The position numbers and the translations under genes were made by a program. 46,010 bases of DNA. Origin: Thermodesulfobacteriota bacterium (GTDB taxonomy: Bacteria; Desulfobacterota; BSN033; UBA1163). Below are positions 16,925 through 26,265 of this stretch, piece after piece (position 1 is the stretch's first letter; each line of letters starts with the position of its first letter). The notes beneath the pieces are model-generated. The model was not told the DNA's origin. It saw only the letters and a list, made by a program, of their open reading frames with translations, and did not search any database. The stretch spans positions 1 to 46,010 of the forward strand of contig JASEHH010000018.1 in the NCBI GenBank assembly GCA_030017685.1, written 5' to 3'.

Positions 16925-17415
16925 GATGGGAATGACCTCCATTCATCCTCAAACTCTATACCACCACTCTCATAGGTCCAGGTGATCCTTCCGAATACGA
17001 AGGAAACCTCTTCCATCGCTGGAACGTTTTCTGTACTTTCATCAAAGGTGCTTGGAGAAATCGTCTTGATCGAGGAGATGCGGCCCTGCCTCAACCCGAC
17101 CGTGTAAAATTGCTCTGTGGTGCCATCTCCTGCGGGACTGGGCCTGTAAAATTTAATGGTGACCTCCAATTCTTCATTATTGCAAAGAGCCTGATGCAGG
17201 ATGGGAGACGATTGGTCAATTCTCTTAGTAATGGTGATAGGGTCGTAGGACCGTTCCCCCGTGGCCCCACCGGAAGCCGCACGGTGGGTTTTAACCATGT
17301 GTTCCAATTTGAAAGCTTCGATCGATCCCTCGCGGCCCATGCTGGTGACCGTGCTGTCTCCACGGACCTCCCCAACATTTGGTCCCCTTACCCATACATG
17401 GATATTCTGTGCCAT
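16909..17415 (-). CDS. hcp: Hcp tube protein, copy 1 (altered C-terminus)
   Basis: A 168-aa Hcp (TssD), forming the hexameric inner tube. Family features are the N-terminal beta strand, GREGSIEAFKLEH, the ITKRIDQSSPILHQAL segment and the C-terminal VSFVFGRITWTYESGGIEF. The expected end of Hcp is close to E-D-E-W-R/K; here eight extra residues (SFPSDSQR) follow, produced by reading out of frame into the fossil tail of another hcp. GGAGG stands eight bases before the ATG. It lies downstream of a second, diverged hcp, and both precede tssE. Confidence 0.95.
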   Translation of the reverse strand: MAQNIHVWVRGPNVGEVRGDSTVTSMGREGSIEAFKLEHMVKTHRAASGGATGERSYDPITITKRIDQSSPILHQALCNNEELEVTIKFYRPSPAGDGTTEQFYTVGLRQGRISSIKTISPSTFDESTENVPAMEEVSFVFGRITWTYESGGIEFEDEWRSFPSDSQR

Positions 17416-17512
17416 TGTTCGGTCCTCCTTCCCTTTCTTCCATCCAGCCGAACAACATTCTCTTACGATATCAGGAAATCACCATTCTTTCCCGAAGTAG
17501 AGTCCCCTCAGA

Positions 17513-18001
17513 TTATTTAGGGACTTTCCATTCATCCTGGGCTTCAACCCCATCAACCTCCCAGGTCCAGATAATTTTCGAATAGGTGAAGGAGACATCC
17601 TCCATGTGAGTAAAACTTTCCCTGGCTGGATCCAAGGTATTCGGTATCCATGGTTTTACAGAGACGACGATGGCGTCTTCCAATTTGATCGTAAAATAAT
17701 GCTCCTCAATGCCGGAGGGGTTGATCCGATAATACTTCATGGTGACATCGTTCATCCTTTCTCCGGTCGAAAGGGCCTGATAGAGCTTCGGAGATCCCTT
17801 GTCAAAGACTTTGGTCACGGTGAAAGGGTTATGGACCCGTTTGCCGGTGGGAAGGCCGGTCTGGGGATCACGGGGGATATAGACTTCGTGATTGAGGGCC
17901 TGGCAGAGAATGGTATCCTCACGACCCTGCATGTCACAGCATCCCTGAGAAATGTTCCCTTGATTTTTTCCTGTTAACGACATGTGAAATGGCATCGGCA
18001 T
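17513..18001 (-). CDS. hcp: Hcp tube protein, copy 2
   Basis: A 162-aa Hcp-family protein. It begins MPMPFHMSLTGKNQGNISQG and ends with VSFTYSKIIWTWEVDGVEAQDEWKVPK, the normal family ending. It differs clearly from copy 1 (for example VFDKGSPKLYQAL against RIDQSSPILHQAL), so the pair is not a recent duplicate. Having two Hcp types in one operon suggests mixed tubes or cargo preference, which is inference. GGAGG lies eight bases before the start. The 110-bp spacer towards tssC holds a GAAT-word array. Confidence 0.95.
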   Translation of the reverse strand: MPMPFHMSLTGKNQGNISQGCCDMQGREDTILCQALNHEVYIPRDPQTGLPTGKRVHNPFTVTKVFDKGSPKLYQALSTGERMNDVTMKYYRINPSGIEEHYFTIKLEDAIVVSVKPWIPNTLDPARESFTHMEDVSFTYSKIIWTWEVDGVEAQDEWKVPK

Positions 18002-18031
18002 AGTCTTGTCCTCCTTTTTGGGTTTTATATA

Positions 18032-18107
18032 ATCGAATTACACGAATGACAACGAATGAATCGAATTTTGGGATTCGCCAAATTTGTTATCATTCGACCC
18101 ATTCGGG
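18032..18107. repeat. ACGAAT-word array between tssC and hcp
   Basis: The spacer consists of variants of the word ACGAAT / ATTCG (ATCGAATTACACGAATGAC, then AACGAATGAATCGAATTTTG, ATTCGACCCATTCGGG). The left part carries the word on one strand and the right part its complement, so it can fold back. The same word builds spacers at 31511-31568 and 41782-41819. Confidence 0.6.
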
Positions 18108-18111
18108 AAAA

Positions 18112-19599
18112 TTATTTTTTATCCAGTTTTCCAACCAAAGAAAGGGTGAAGAAGGAGCCCATATATTTGAAATGGGGTCTCACTTCCAACCTCACCCTGT
18201 ACCAACCGGGATCCCCTTCCACATCCTCCACCATGATCCGTGCCTGGCGCAGAGGCCTTCGGCTTCTCACGGCGGGCGATGGACTTTCCTGGTCCGCAAT
18301 ATACTGGCGGATCCAGTCATTGAGTTCTCTTTCGAGATCAACCCGTTCCTTCCAGGATCCGATGTTCTCCCTCTGAATCACTTTTAAATAGTGAGCCAGC
18401 CGGTTGATGACAAACATATAGGGCAGTTGCAACCCGAGTTTGTAGTTGGTTTCCGCCTCCCGACCTTCTTTCGTTTTTGGAAAGACCTTCGGCTTCTGGG
18501 CTGAGTTGGCCGAGAAGAAGGCGGCATTGTCACTTCCCTTTCGCATGGTCAGGGCGATAAATCCCTCTTCAGCCAGCTCGAACTCCCTTCTCTCAGAGAT
18601 CAACACCTCCGTCGGAATCTTCGTCTGAATCTCTCCCATGGCTTCAAATTGATGAAGCGGCAGATCCTCAACAGCCCCTCCCGAGCTGGGCCCGATGATA
18701 TTGGCGCACCACCGGTATTTCGCAAAACTGTCTGTGAGCCTGGAGGTAAAGGCAAAGGCAGAGTTGCCCCACAGATAATCGTCATGGCTGGCTGAGACCT
18801 CCTCCTGGTAGTTGAAGCTTTTCACCGGCTGGGTATCCGGACCATAGGGCAGGCGGAGCAAAAATCGAGGAAGGGTGAGACCCACATATCTGGCATCTTC
18901 GCTCTCTCTGAAGGATTGCCATTTGATATACTGGGGCGCTTCGAGGATCGACTTGATATCCTTCAGATGGGGAAGCGTGGTGAAATCGACAATGCCAAAG
19001 AAATTGGGGCTGGCCGCTGTGATGAAAGGCGCGTGGGCCATCGTGGCGACACTGGCGATATACTGCAGTAACCTCATATCCTGAGGACCTGCTCCGAACT
19101 CGTAATTGCCGACCAGGGCTCCATAAGGTTTGCCGCCGAACTGACCATACTCTGCCGTATAGACGGTTTTATAAAGGCCTGATTTGACCATCTCCGGAGC
19201 GTCGCCAAAATCGTCGAGGAGGTCCTCTTTGCTCACATTGAGGATCTCCACCTTAACGTTCTCTCTGAAGTCGGTCTTATCGATCAAAAATTTCATGGAA
19301 CGCCAGGCGGACTCGAGTTTCTGAAAATCCTGTTGATGAAGAATCGCATCAAGCTGGAGGCTCATCTTCTTGTCGATCTCGGCAATCATGTCATCGACAA
19401 CGGCTTTGGAGACCTTGACGGCTTCCCTGCCGGGTTCGAGAAGCCCGGCGAGAAAGGCCTCCAGACCTCTCTTCATCACCGAATAGTTTTCGTCTGTGGG
19501 TTTGAGATTCGTGGCCTGAATGATCTCTTCCAACAGAGAGGGCTGTTCCAAGACCTGCGTTTCGGCAGACACGGCTGCCTTTTCTCTTTCTTCAGCCAT
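18112..19599 (-). CDS. tssC: T6SS sheath large subunit TssC
   Basis: A 495-aa protein of the VipB/TssC family at its usual length. It contains the WRSMKFLIDKTDFRENVKV block, the FGALVGNYEF-like segment (here YGALVGNYEFG), and the C-terminal LEVRPHFKYMGSFFTLSL strand that joins the sheath lattice. With TssB it forms the contractile sheath that ClpV disassembles. AGGAGGG precedes the ATG. It starts 12 bases after tssB. Confidence 0.97.
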   Translation of the reverse strand: MAEEREKAAVSAETQVLEQPSLLEEIIQATNLKPTDENYSVMKRGLEAFLAGLLEPGREAVKVSKAVVDDMIAEIDKKMSLQLDAILHQQDFQKLESAWRSMKFLIDKTDFRENVKVEILNVSKEDLLDDFGDAPEMVKSGLYKTVYTAEYGQFGGKPYGALVGNYEFGAGPQDMRLLQYIASVATMAHAPFITAASPNFFGIVDFTTLPHLKDIKSILEAPQYIKWQSFRESEDARYVGLTLPRFLLRLPYGPDTQPVKSFNYQEEVSASHDDYLWGNSAFAFTSRLTDSFAKYRWCANIIGPSSGGAVEDLPLHQFEAMGEIQTKIPTEVLISERREFELAEEGFIALTMRKGSDNAAFFSANSAQKPKVFPKTKEGREAETNYKLGLQLPYMFVINRLAHYLKVIQRENIGSWKERVDLERELNDWIRQYIADQESPSPAVRSRRPLRQARIMVEDVEGDPGWYRVRLEVRPHFKYMGSFFTLSLVGKLDKK

Positions 19600-19611
19600 A
19601 CATCTCCCTCC

Positions 19612-20097
19612 TTATTCTCCGATCCCCATCTCCTTGAGGAGCTGTTTTCGAGTGGTTTCATCCTTGACCAGTTCCTGGACCTTCTTCCGGAACTCCGGCA
19701 CGTTGGCCAGAGGGCCCCTCAAAGATCGCATGGCCTCCCTCAGTTCGAGAAGACGTTTTAATTCAGGAACCTGGTTCACAATCGACTCGGGGTCAAAGTC
19801 TTTGATCGATTTCATCTGGAGCTTCACCGTGGTCTCCTCATCCGGCTTTCCGGAAAGTCGATTCGGCACTGTGAGATTTAAACCGAGACCATGGGCTTTC
19901 AGGACCTCGTTAAAATTGTCTTTGTCAATATTGATGGGGTCTCTTTTCTCCAGCGCCCGATCATCCGGTTTTCCGGTAAAGTCACCCATGACCAGCATCT
20001 TGAGAGGAAGCTCCACATCCTCTTTGACATCCCCTGTGGCCGGGCGATAGACAATGTTGATTCTTTCCTTTGGAGCAACGGATGCTTCTTTCGGCAT
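19612..20097 (-). CDS. tssB: T6SS sheath small subunit TssB
   Basis: A 161-aa protein of the VipA/TssB family. Signatures are RINIVYRPATGDVKEDVELP, the KMLVMGDFTGKPDDR loop, and the F-DPESIVNQVPEL-LLELREAM helix. The C-terminal helix provides the ClpV-binding surface in relatives. AAAGGAGGG stands upstream of the ATG. The 230-bp spacer before it contains one arm of the large inverted repeat that flanks tssA. Confidence 0.97.
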   Translation of the reverse strand: MPKEASVAPKERINIVYRPATGDVKEDVELPLKMLVMGDFTGKPDDRALEKRDPINIDKDNFNEVLKAHGLGLNLTVPNRLSGKPDEETTVKLQMKSIKDFDPESIVNQVPELKRLLELREAMRSLRGPLANVPEFRKKVQELVKDETTRKQLLKEMGIGE

Positions 20098-20121
20098 AGT
20101 TCCCTCCTTTCTTTTTGGTTA

Positions 20122-20257
20122 GAAGATAAAAGTCTTACGATAAGGGTAACGAGGCCCGTATCGTTAATAAAAGGCTACGTTTATCGTCTTTTAATTCTTT
20201 TTACGTAACCGTTACCGAATTACGAAACGGGCTTCGTAACCGTAACCTTAACCTAAC
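20122..20257 (+). repeat. Left copy of a ~150-nt repeat (inverted mate at 21923-22080)
   Basis: From GAAGATAAAAGTC through CGTAACCTTAACC the segment matches the complement of 21923-22080. A 34-base stretch (20141-20174) is identical to the complement of 22021-22054, and the rest matches with scattered changes. The right copy has an extra CCTGCCTACCGGCAGGCAGG hairpin. A third copy in this orientation lies at 35225-35388. The right half is made of TAACCGT words. Confidence 0.8.
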
Positions 20258-20282
20258 CCACAGACTATTTTTATGGTTCGTG

Positions 20283-20301
20283 CCTGCCTGCGGTAGGCAG
20301 G
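20283..20301. repeat. CCTGCCTgcggtAGGCAGG hairpin
   Basis: A 7-bp perfect stem (CCTGCCT / AGGCAGG) between tssB and tssA. Relatives occur at 1-49, 21946-21965, 32579-32597, 38815-38835 and 45819-45847. Confidence 0.6.
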
Positions 20302-20328
20302 AGTGGCCTAACGGCCATGGGCAATTGA

Positions 20329-21876
20329 TTAGGTTTTTCCAATGCGGATCGCCTCTGTCAGGTCGAGTTTTGCAATCCGCTGTAACACTTCGGAGGCCTT
20401 TTCCTTTGACGGCTGATCCGATTGAGAGGAGAATCCGATCCAGGCCGCCTTGAGACTTTTTAAGGCTAATTCAGGATCATATTCCTCCAACCTGTAAAAG
20501 TCAATGTCTTTTAATATCTGGTCGAGATGGGGAAGGGCCACTTTGGCCTGTTTGTTCTTGACCAGGAGCTGAGTCATTGCGAGACGCCAGAGCAGTTTCT
20601 CCCTCTGGGATGGGCTGTGTTGAAATTTCTGTTGAAGCCCCTCAATGGCCTCGAGGAGCTTTCCTTTCTTGATGAGCGCCTGAGCCTCTTCCACCTCCTT
20701 TTCGATGGGATGTTTGTCCTGTGGGGTTGCGATCGAGGCAGACGTCGAAGAAACCTCTTCGGCTTCTCCCCCTTTTAAGGCGATCTCTTTTAACCATTGT
20801 TTGGTTTCAGAATCTGCAAAGGGAGTTCCGTCAGAGAAAGAGAGATGTTCCAGGCCCGGAAGTCGGTGAAGGAGGAAGGCTGTCGCCTCGATGACAGCCT
20901 CTTTTGCTTTCTGGTAATTCTCTCCTAAATTGGCCAGACCTTCTGAAACGAGACGATTCATATCGATCCAGAAAATGAATTGAGGAAGCCTTCCTTCCGC
21001 TGACCTGATGAGACCTTCGTAATCCCCCTTATTTTTTAATTCGGTAAAGATATTTTTAACCTGGGCAGGGGGCGGCGGGATGCGGGTCTGGCCATTGTTT
21101 GCAGGCGGAAGCGATTCCACATTCGACCATAAGATGATTCTGGACCATCGATAGGGCTGGGGGTTGGAGAGGTTTTCCTGATAGAGAAAGGCTGTGGCCT
21201 CACGGATTTTCTGGAGCCCGTTGTTCAGCGCTTTCTGAGCATCTTGAGGTGTAGCTATGGCTTCCCGGGCTTCCGGCTCCCCGCTGGTCGCTTTCTCCGC
21301 CTGAGGGGGCGGCGCTTCCTTTGGCTTCTCAGGCGGAGGCGGGGATAGAGTTTCTAATTGATCCAGAATGGAATTGAAAGAGGGAGGCTCTTCGAGGTTC
21401 TGGCCAAGGAACTGCTCGATCTTTTCGAGCCTTTCTTTAAGAGAGTTGATTTGATCCTGGGGAAGAGCGCGCTGCTTTACCTGTTTCAGGGCTCCCTCGG
21501 TCTTCTCGATCCACCATTCGATGGCGCCCGCACGGCCCTTCATCTTTGGAGGATAGAGGCGATCCCAGAATGTTTCGAGGAGCTCCTGATAGACTTTCAG
21601 GCCGATGGCAAATCCTTCGACCTGCCGGTTGTAGATCAGGGCCACGGCGAGGTAGCTGGCGACCAGGAGGTCCTTCGATTTCTCGGCCAGGATTTCGGAG
21701 GAGAGCTTAATGACCTTCCCCCAATCCACACTCGCAGGTCCTGAAATGGAGGAGAGCTTGCCGACCTCGGACTGGAGCTCTTCGAAGAGTGGCTCAAACC
21801 GGATATCGGCGCCAGCGGGCTGATCCTGACTGATGGGTTGCTTGCCTAAGGATTCGAGATTCATATCATTGGTCAT
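20329..21876 (-). CDS. tssA: T6SS cap / assembly protein TssA
   Basis: A 515-aa protein with an N-terminal ImpA_N region (residues about 20-190, including DWGKVIKLSSEIL and KDLLVASYLAVAL, then the ETFWDRLYPP motif with RAGAIEWW), a Pro/Glu-rich linker (about 175-210) and a helical C-terminal half. TssA binds the membrane complex and baseplate and directs tube and sheath growth. No Shine-Dalgarno sequence is visible before the ATG. The gene is isolated from its neighbours by repeat-filled spacers whose main element is present in inverted orientation on either side. Confidence 0.93.
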   Translation of the reverse strand: MTNDMNLESLGKQPISQDQPAGADIRFEPLFEELQSEVGKLSSISGPASVDWGKVIKLSSEILAEKSKDLLVASYLAVALIYNRQVEGFAIGLKVYQELLETFWDRLYPPKMKGRAGAIEWWIEKTEGALKQVKQRALPQDQINSLKERLEKIEQFLGQNLEEPPSFNSILDQLETLSPPPPEKPKEAPPPQAEKATSGEPEAREAIATPQDAQKALNNGLQKIREATAFLYQENLSNPQPYRWSRIILWSNVESLPPANNGQTRIPPPPAQVKNIFTELKNKGDYEGLIRSAEGRLPQFIFWIDMNRLVSEGLANLGENYQKAKEAVIEATAFLLHRLPGLEHLSFSDGTPFADSETKQWLKEIALKGGEAEEVSSTSASIATPQDKHPIEKEVEEAQALIKKGKLLEAIEGLQQKFQHSPSQREKLLWRLAMTQLLVKNKQAKVALPHLDQILKDIDFYRLEEYDPELALKSLKAAWIGFSSQSDQPSKEKASEVLQRIAKLDLTEAIRIGKT

Positions 21877-21922
21877 GATGGTTTCGTCACCATTGAACGA
21901 CGAAAATACTCTGGAAGTTCGG

Positions 21923-22080
21923 GTTAAGGTTACGGTGACGAAGCCCCTGCCTACCGGCAGGCAGGCGTTTCGGTTATCGGTTACGGTTACGTGTAAAGAA
22001 TGAAGAGACGATCAACGTAACCTTTTATTAACGATACGGGCCTCGTTACCCTTACCGTTTGACCTTAGACTTTTATCTTC
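21923..22080 (-). repeat. Right copy of the ~150-nt repeat, inverted
   Basis: Complement of the element at 20122-20257, with a 34-base identical core at 22021-22054. At 21946-21965 it contains an inserted CCTGCCTACCGGCAGGCAGG hairpin that the left copy lacks, showing that one repeat family has entered another. It fills the whole spacer between tagF and tssA. Confidence 0.8.
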
Positions 22081-22084
22081 AATG

Positions 22085-22801
22085 CTATCCTGTCATAGAG
22101 ACAGACCACAGTTGAACGAAATCGGAGGTCTGGAGGGGACGCCTGAAAAAAGCCAGGCAGGTCCTGTCCAGAGTTCCTCCCATAAAAATCACATTGGGAG
22201 CCGCTTTCATCTGGTTCCTGATCAGGGTGTGATAGAGGTTCACCTGCGTCAGTTGGTCGTGATTGGAGTTCATCTCCAGATCGAGGATGAGCTCTGCCTG
22301 ATCCGAACCAAAGGAAACCTGTTTTTCCATCTCTTTGAGGTCCTTCCTCTTCATTTCAAAATCGGGCCATCCGGGATAGGGAGGCCTGATGTGATGAACC
22401 TCCTGTTCCAATTTTTTAAGATCGTTGGCAACGAAAGCCGAAAGGTATTCGATCTGATCCCAGGTCCTTTCGCAGGCAAAGGGCATGAGGTCCCAGTGAT
22501 CCTCCCAGCCATTGAGCAAACCCGTCCCGATGATCAGAAGGGGATAGGGCCGGCCCACGCGATCACTGCTGTCCCTCACCACTCCGCAGGCGATATTCTC
22601 TTTCTGCGAACCCCTTGCCCAGAATCGCCAGGCGTGGAGGCCCTGAGAGGGCGTCCTTCTGGAGACCAGCGCCTGGTACCCCTTCTCCACCCAGTCGGCA
22701 AAACCTTTGAGCAGAGGGGCGTCTTCACCTAGCCTGAAGAAGTCCGTGGCCACCGGGTGTTTTCCGAATGCAGACCACTGCCAGGAGGAGTTCGCTCTCA
22801 T
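22085..22801 (-). CDS. tagF: T6SS-associated regulator TagF (ImpM family)
   Basis: A 238-aa protein of the TagF/ImpM/SciT family. The N-terminus SAFGKHPVATDFFRLG and the GRPYPLL motif are typical of the family. In Pseudomonas and Agrobacterium TagF represses T6SS activity after translation, and in some systems this is relieved by the threonine phosphorylation pathway. Its ATG overlaps the tssM stop (ATGA), so the two are coupled. Here it is a single-domain protein without a fused PppA phosphatase, and no ppkA or pppA gene lies in the window. Confidence 0.92.
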   Translation of the reverse strand: MRANSSWQWSAFGKHPVATDFFRLGEDAPLLKGFADWVEKGYQALVSRRTPSQGLHAWRFWARGSQKENIACGVVRDSSDRVGRPYPLLIIGTGLLNGWEDHWDLMPFACERTWDQIEYLSAFVANDLKKLEQEVHHIRPPYPGWPDFEMKRKDLKEMEKQVSFGSDQAELILDLEMNSNHDQLTQVNLYHTLIRNQMKAAPNVIFMGGTLDRTCLAFFRRPLQTSDFVQLWSVSMTG

Positions 22802-25800
22802 TCTTCCCAGGCCTTCACAATATTTCCGGGCGCCTGTCCTGGAATGGGTTTGATCTGCCCCACAAGCACCTGAAAATCTCCGCCGAACTGGTAATTGACC
22901 TTGATCTGTTTGATTCCCATACCCTCAAGAGCCGCCTTCTCATTGGGAAATTCACCAGGGGAGAAGATCCTCTGTCCCTCTTTAAATTCCTGGAGGAAGT
23001 CGGGAAAGGCTTGGTTGCCCGTAAATTTCTTTGTCAGGACGAGGTTTCCCGCCTCGATCTGGAAGAGGACATCCCCGCAGGTTTCCATGGACCATTGAAA
23101 GTTCTTGCTGACCGGATAATTATAATTGACGAGGCTCTGGGTCTGGCCCGCACACTGGAGTTCAATTTTCGTGCTGTGAGGTTTGAGCTTTGCCTCGGGA
23201 TTGGCCGCGGTGGGAAGTCCTCTCACCAAGACCGTATAATTCTGTTTGGCAAGGGCCGGAGCGGGCGCTCCCTTGGTCAGGAAGGTGAGAAAGGAAGCCT
23301 CGAAGGGAATGGCTCCTCCGAGGAGCTCTTTTGCGGCATAGCCCTTTGGGGTCTTCAATACGAAAGGAGCGGCAGGCCCCTTCATAAATTTCCAGACATG
23401 ACCATCCGGCCCCAGAAGGAGCTGCACCGCCTGCTGACCTGTCATTCCCTGGACTTCGGCGAGGACCTTCTCTTCCCACTGGGCCTGAAGATAACCGGCG
23501 GTCTCTCTTCGGACAAAGAACCAGAGAAAGTCGAGGGGCCCGCTAACTAATTTCCAGGAGATCTCCTCCGTGGGCCTCCCCTTCATCATCAACCCTTTCA
23601 ATCGATTGAGCGAAGTGGCGCAGGCCATCAGAGGCGATTTGCTGGTGGCCGGATCCTCGCCATAGACCTGGGTGGCCATTTGAAAGGCCTGTGGCCTGGA
23701 GCCCGTGGTCTGGGCAATGGCGGTCAGGCCATTGATATATTCGAGATAGGCTTTTGCAGCCTGGGATTGAACTTCTGCCTGTCCCACTTCCTTTCCAATG
23801 ACCTTCTCCAGTTGAGCGATCCATTTTCTTGCCTCCTCTGCCGCCTTATCGAGCAACCCCCCTTCTTTCTGAGTCTTACTGAGAACTTTCACCACTTGAA
23901 AATGATAGACCTGCTGGAGCCAGAAGGGAAGCTTTTCCGCCTGGAGGAGGGGTTCAAGTTCTGTGGCGATCCTGTTTAAGAAGGCGAAATAGGGGCCCTG
24001 GTCCGTTGCCATTTTTGAAGCCACGGGCTGCCATTCTTTGATTCCCTTTAACCGCTCAGCTCCTCTTGGAAAGAAGGCCACAAAATTCTGCCAGCCATCG
24101 AAACAGACATTGGGATACCATTTTTCAAAGTCGGTCTTCTGATTGGCCAGGAGAACCGGATCAGGAAGAGCTGACTCGATCTCCTTGACGAAGGAGTCGA
24201 TCGCCTCTTTTCCCTTCCGGGTAAAAGAGGGCGCAACAGACTTCTCATCAGCTAGAGAGAGGCTCCCTCCCCAGAAATCCCTGAGCCCGATGGATGGAAT
24301 CGTTCCCTGTCTGTCCAGCCAGAGGGTAAGCCAGCGAAGGTTCGTTCTCTTCGTGGATAGGAGATCCTTTAACCAGGCCTGAAGAATGGCGATCTCCTTA
24401 TTGATCTCGCCGGCATCCATACGCCAGACCAGGTAGTAGAGATAGAGCTGACCGAACTTCATCTTCATCTCGGAGATCGTCTTCAGATCTGCTGTGACCG
24501 GCATGGGTTCATAGGAAGGCTGGGGCTTTGCTCGAAGGATCGGAAAGGGTTGTCCTTCGAGGCGGGCCTTGAGGAGATTGATCCGCCTGACCAGATGGGT
24601 CACATATTGGGAGATCGTCTCATCCGGCGTGGTGATCGTCAGGGTGGCCAGCGTCCCTGCCATCTGTTTATCAAAGGAGGCTAAAAAGACGGTCTGGAAC
24701 TGCTTGCAATACTTAGCCTTGAGCCCCATCTCCACCTTCTTGCTTTCCGTCAATCCGAATCTTGGAATCCACCAGCCTTGGTTCTGGTCCTCCACTTTGA
24801 GGATCGACTGACAGAACCGGTCCATGGTGACGAGATCCGCAAGGATCTCGCCCTTTAATACCGGAGGCTTGGCGAATTCATCTCGGGCATCCTTGATCAC
24901 CTTCAGATTCTTGACAAAGGAGAAGCTGAGCAGTCCGCAGAGGGCGACGACCAAAACTATCCAGGCAGTCAGCCCCAGATTTCTTGTCAGTAGTCGCCAC
25001 TGGACGGCCCGCTTGGTGGGAGCGAAGAGGCCCCTGTCTTTCGGGAAGATCCTGGCGAACAGATCGTGAAGAAAGAGACCTTTATTCGTGCCGGGCAAAA
25101 CCTCTTTCTCTCCGATCAACCCCAAGGCATTTAGGAAATGGGAATAGGGACTCCCCTCCTGACGGCCGCTGCTGAAGAAGAGTCCTCTCAGGATGGGCGT
25201 CTCCTGATAGGGGTTCTCTTTAAACGCTCCGTTCATAAAGGCCTGGAGACCTCTCTTCAGATTTTCAAACTCTTCGGGAAAGAGGAGAAGCCCGGGATCC
25301 ACCCCTTTTGCCCCGGGTTGATGGATCAGGAGGATCCGGAGATTTCTCAACCGTTCACCAATGGCCTGGAATGCTTGTTCTTGAAAGGCGGCCACATCGG
25401 TTTTTAGGTCCTGGTTGATAAATCCCAAGGGTTGATCAAGGCTCTTCTCCGGAAGATGGTCGCAGAACTGGGTCATGCCCTGGATGAGATCACATTTGGT
25501 CACCAGGACATAGACGGGAAATTTGGTTCCGAGGACCCGCATCAATTCATCGATCCGGCGACGAATATTTTTACCATCCTCTTCGAGGACTTCGGATTGG
25601 CCTTCAAGTAATTTATCGGCGGCGATGGAGATGATGAGGCCGTGAATGGGTTCTCTCCTCCGGTATCGGATGAGCAGGGCCAGAAACTTTTGCCATTCCT
25701 CCTTGTCCCGGCCTTCATCGATAGGAATGGCATACCTTCCGGCCGTGTCGAGAATGATGGCCTGCTCGAAGAACCACCAATCGCAATTCTTTGTTCCTGA

Positions 25801-26265
25801 AAGGCCCGAAGTCCGGCTCATCTCCGCAAAGGGAGAGGAGAGACGAGCGCTCGTGATCGCCGTGGTCTTGCCTGACCCGCTCTCCCCGATGACCATATAC
25901 CAGGGAAGCACATAGAGGGGATTTCCGTATTTTCTCAGGTGGGAACCCCTCAGGGCATCGACCGCCTCCTTCCAGCGATTCTGAAGCTCTTTGAGATCAT
26001 CCTTCTCTTTTCCAGAGATGGCCTTGAGATTGGACTCGTCCTGTTCAATCACCTGTTGAACGAATTTTTCCTCTTTGCGCCTGAGCCAGATCTTCCTCAA
26101 GAAGAGAAAACCGATTCCCAATCCGATGAGGACCAGCAGAAGGAAGAATCCCATCCACCAGGGCCAGTCGAGGAGGAGCACCAGACCGAAGACCAGGATA
26201 ATGGCCAGAAAGAGGGCAACCGCGATGAGTCCATATTTCAGATATTTAAAGAAGAAAGTCTTCAT
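22798..26265 (-). CDS. tssM: T6SS membrane-complex protein TssM (IcmF)
   Basis: An 1155-aa inner-membrane protein of the usual length. Two membrane helices lie at about 11-32 and 38-57, followed by a cytoplasmic NTPase-like domain with Walker A GESGSGKT (127-134) and ILDTAGRY as Walker B-like. A third membrane helix occurs at about 440-460 (LTAWIVLVVALCGLLSFSFV), after which the large periplasmic region begins. TssM with TssL and TssJ forms the trans-envelope complex. It abuts tssL with no gap and overlaps tagF by four bases. Confidence 0.96.
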   Translation of the reverse strand: MKTFFFKYLKYGLIAVALFLAIILVFGLVLLLDWPWWMGFFLLLVLIGLGIGFLFLRKIWLRRKEEKFVQQVIEQDESNLKAISGKEKDDLKELQNRWKEAVDALRGSHLRKYGNPLYVLPWYMVIGESGSGKTTAITSARLSSPFAEMSRTSGLSGTKNCDWWFFEQAIILDTAGRYAIPIDEGRDKEEWQKFLALLIRYRRREPIHGLIISIAADKLLEGQSEVLEEDGKNIRRRIDELMRVLGTKFPVYVLVTKCDLIQGMTQFCDHLPEKSLDQPLGFINQDLKTDVAAFQEQAFQAIGERLRNLRILLIHQPGAKGVDPGLLLFPEEFENLKRGLQAFMNGAFKENPYQETPILRGLFFSSGRQEGSPYSHFLNALGLIGEKEVLPGTNKGLFLHDLFARIFPKDRGLFAPTKRAVQWRLLTRNLGLTAWIVLVVALCGLLSFSFVKNLKVIKDARDEFAKPPVLKGEILADLVTMDRFCQSILKVEDQNQGWWIPRFGLTESKKVEMGLKAKYCKQFQTVFLASFDKQMAGTLATLTITTPDETISQYVTHLVRRINLLKARLEGQPFPILRAKPQPSYEPMPVTADLKTISEMKMKFGQLYLYYLVWRMDAGEINKEIAILQAWLKDLLSTKRTNLRWLTLWLDRQGTIPSIGLRDFWGGSLSLADEKSVAPSFTRKGKEAIDSFVKEIESALPDPVLLANQKTDFEKWYPNVCFDGWQNFVAFFPRGAERLKGIKEWQPVASKMATDQGPYFAFLNRIATELEPLLQAEKLPFWLQQVYHFQVVKVLSKTQKEGGLLDKAAEEARKWIAQLEKVIGKEVGQAEVQSQAAKAYLEYINGLTAIAQTTGSRPQAFQMATQVYGEDPATSKSPLMACATSLNRLKGLMMKGRPTEEISWKLVSGPLDFLWFFVRRETAGYLQAQWEEKVLAEVQGMTGQQAVQLLLGPDGHVWKFMKGPAAPFVLKTPKGYAAKELLGGAIPFEASFLTFLTKGAPAPALAKQNYTVLVRGLPTAANPEAKLKPHSTKIELQCAGQTQSLVNYNYPVSKNFQWSMETCGDVLFQIEAGNLVLTKKFTGNQAFPDFLQEFKEGQRIFSPGEFPNEKAALEGMGIKQIKVNYQFGGDFQVLVGQIKPIPGQAPGNIVKAWEE

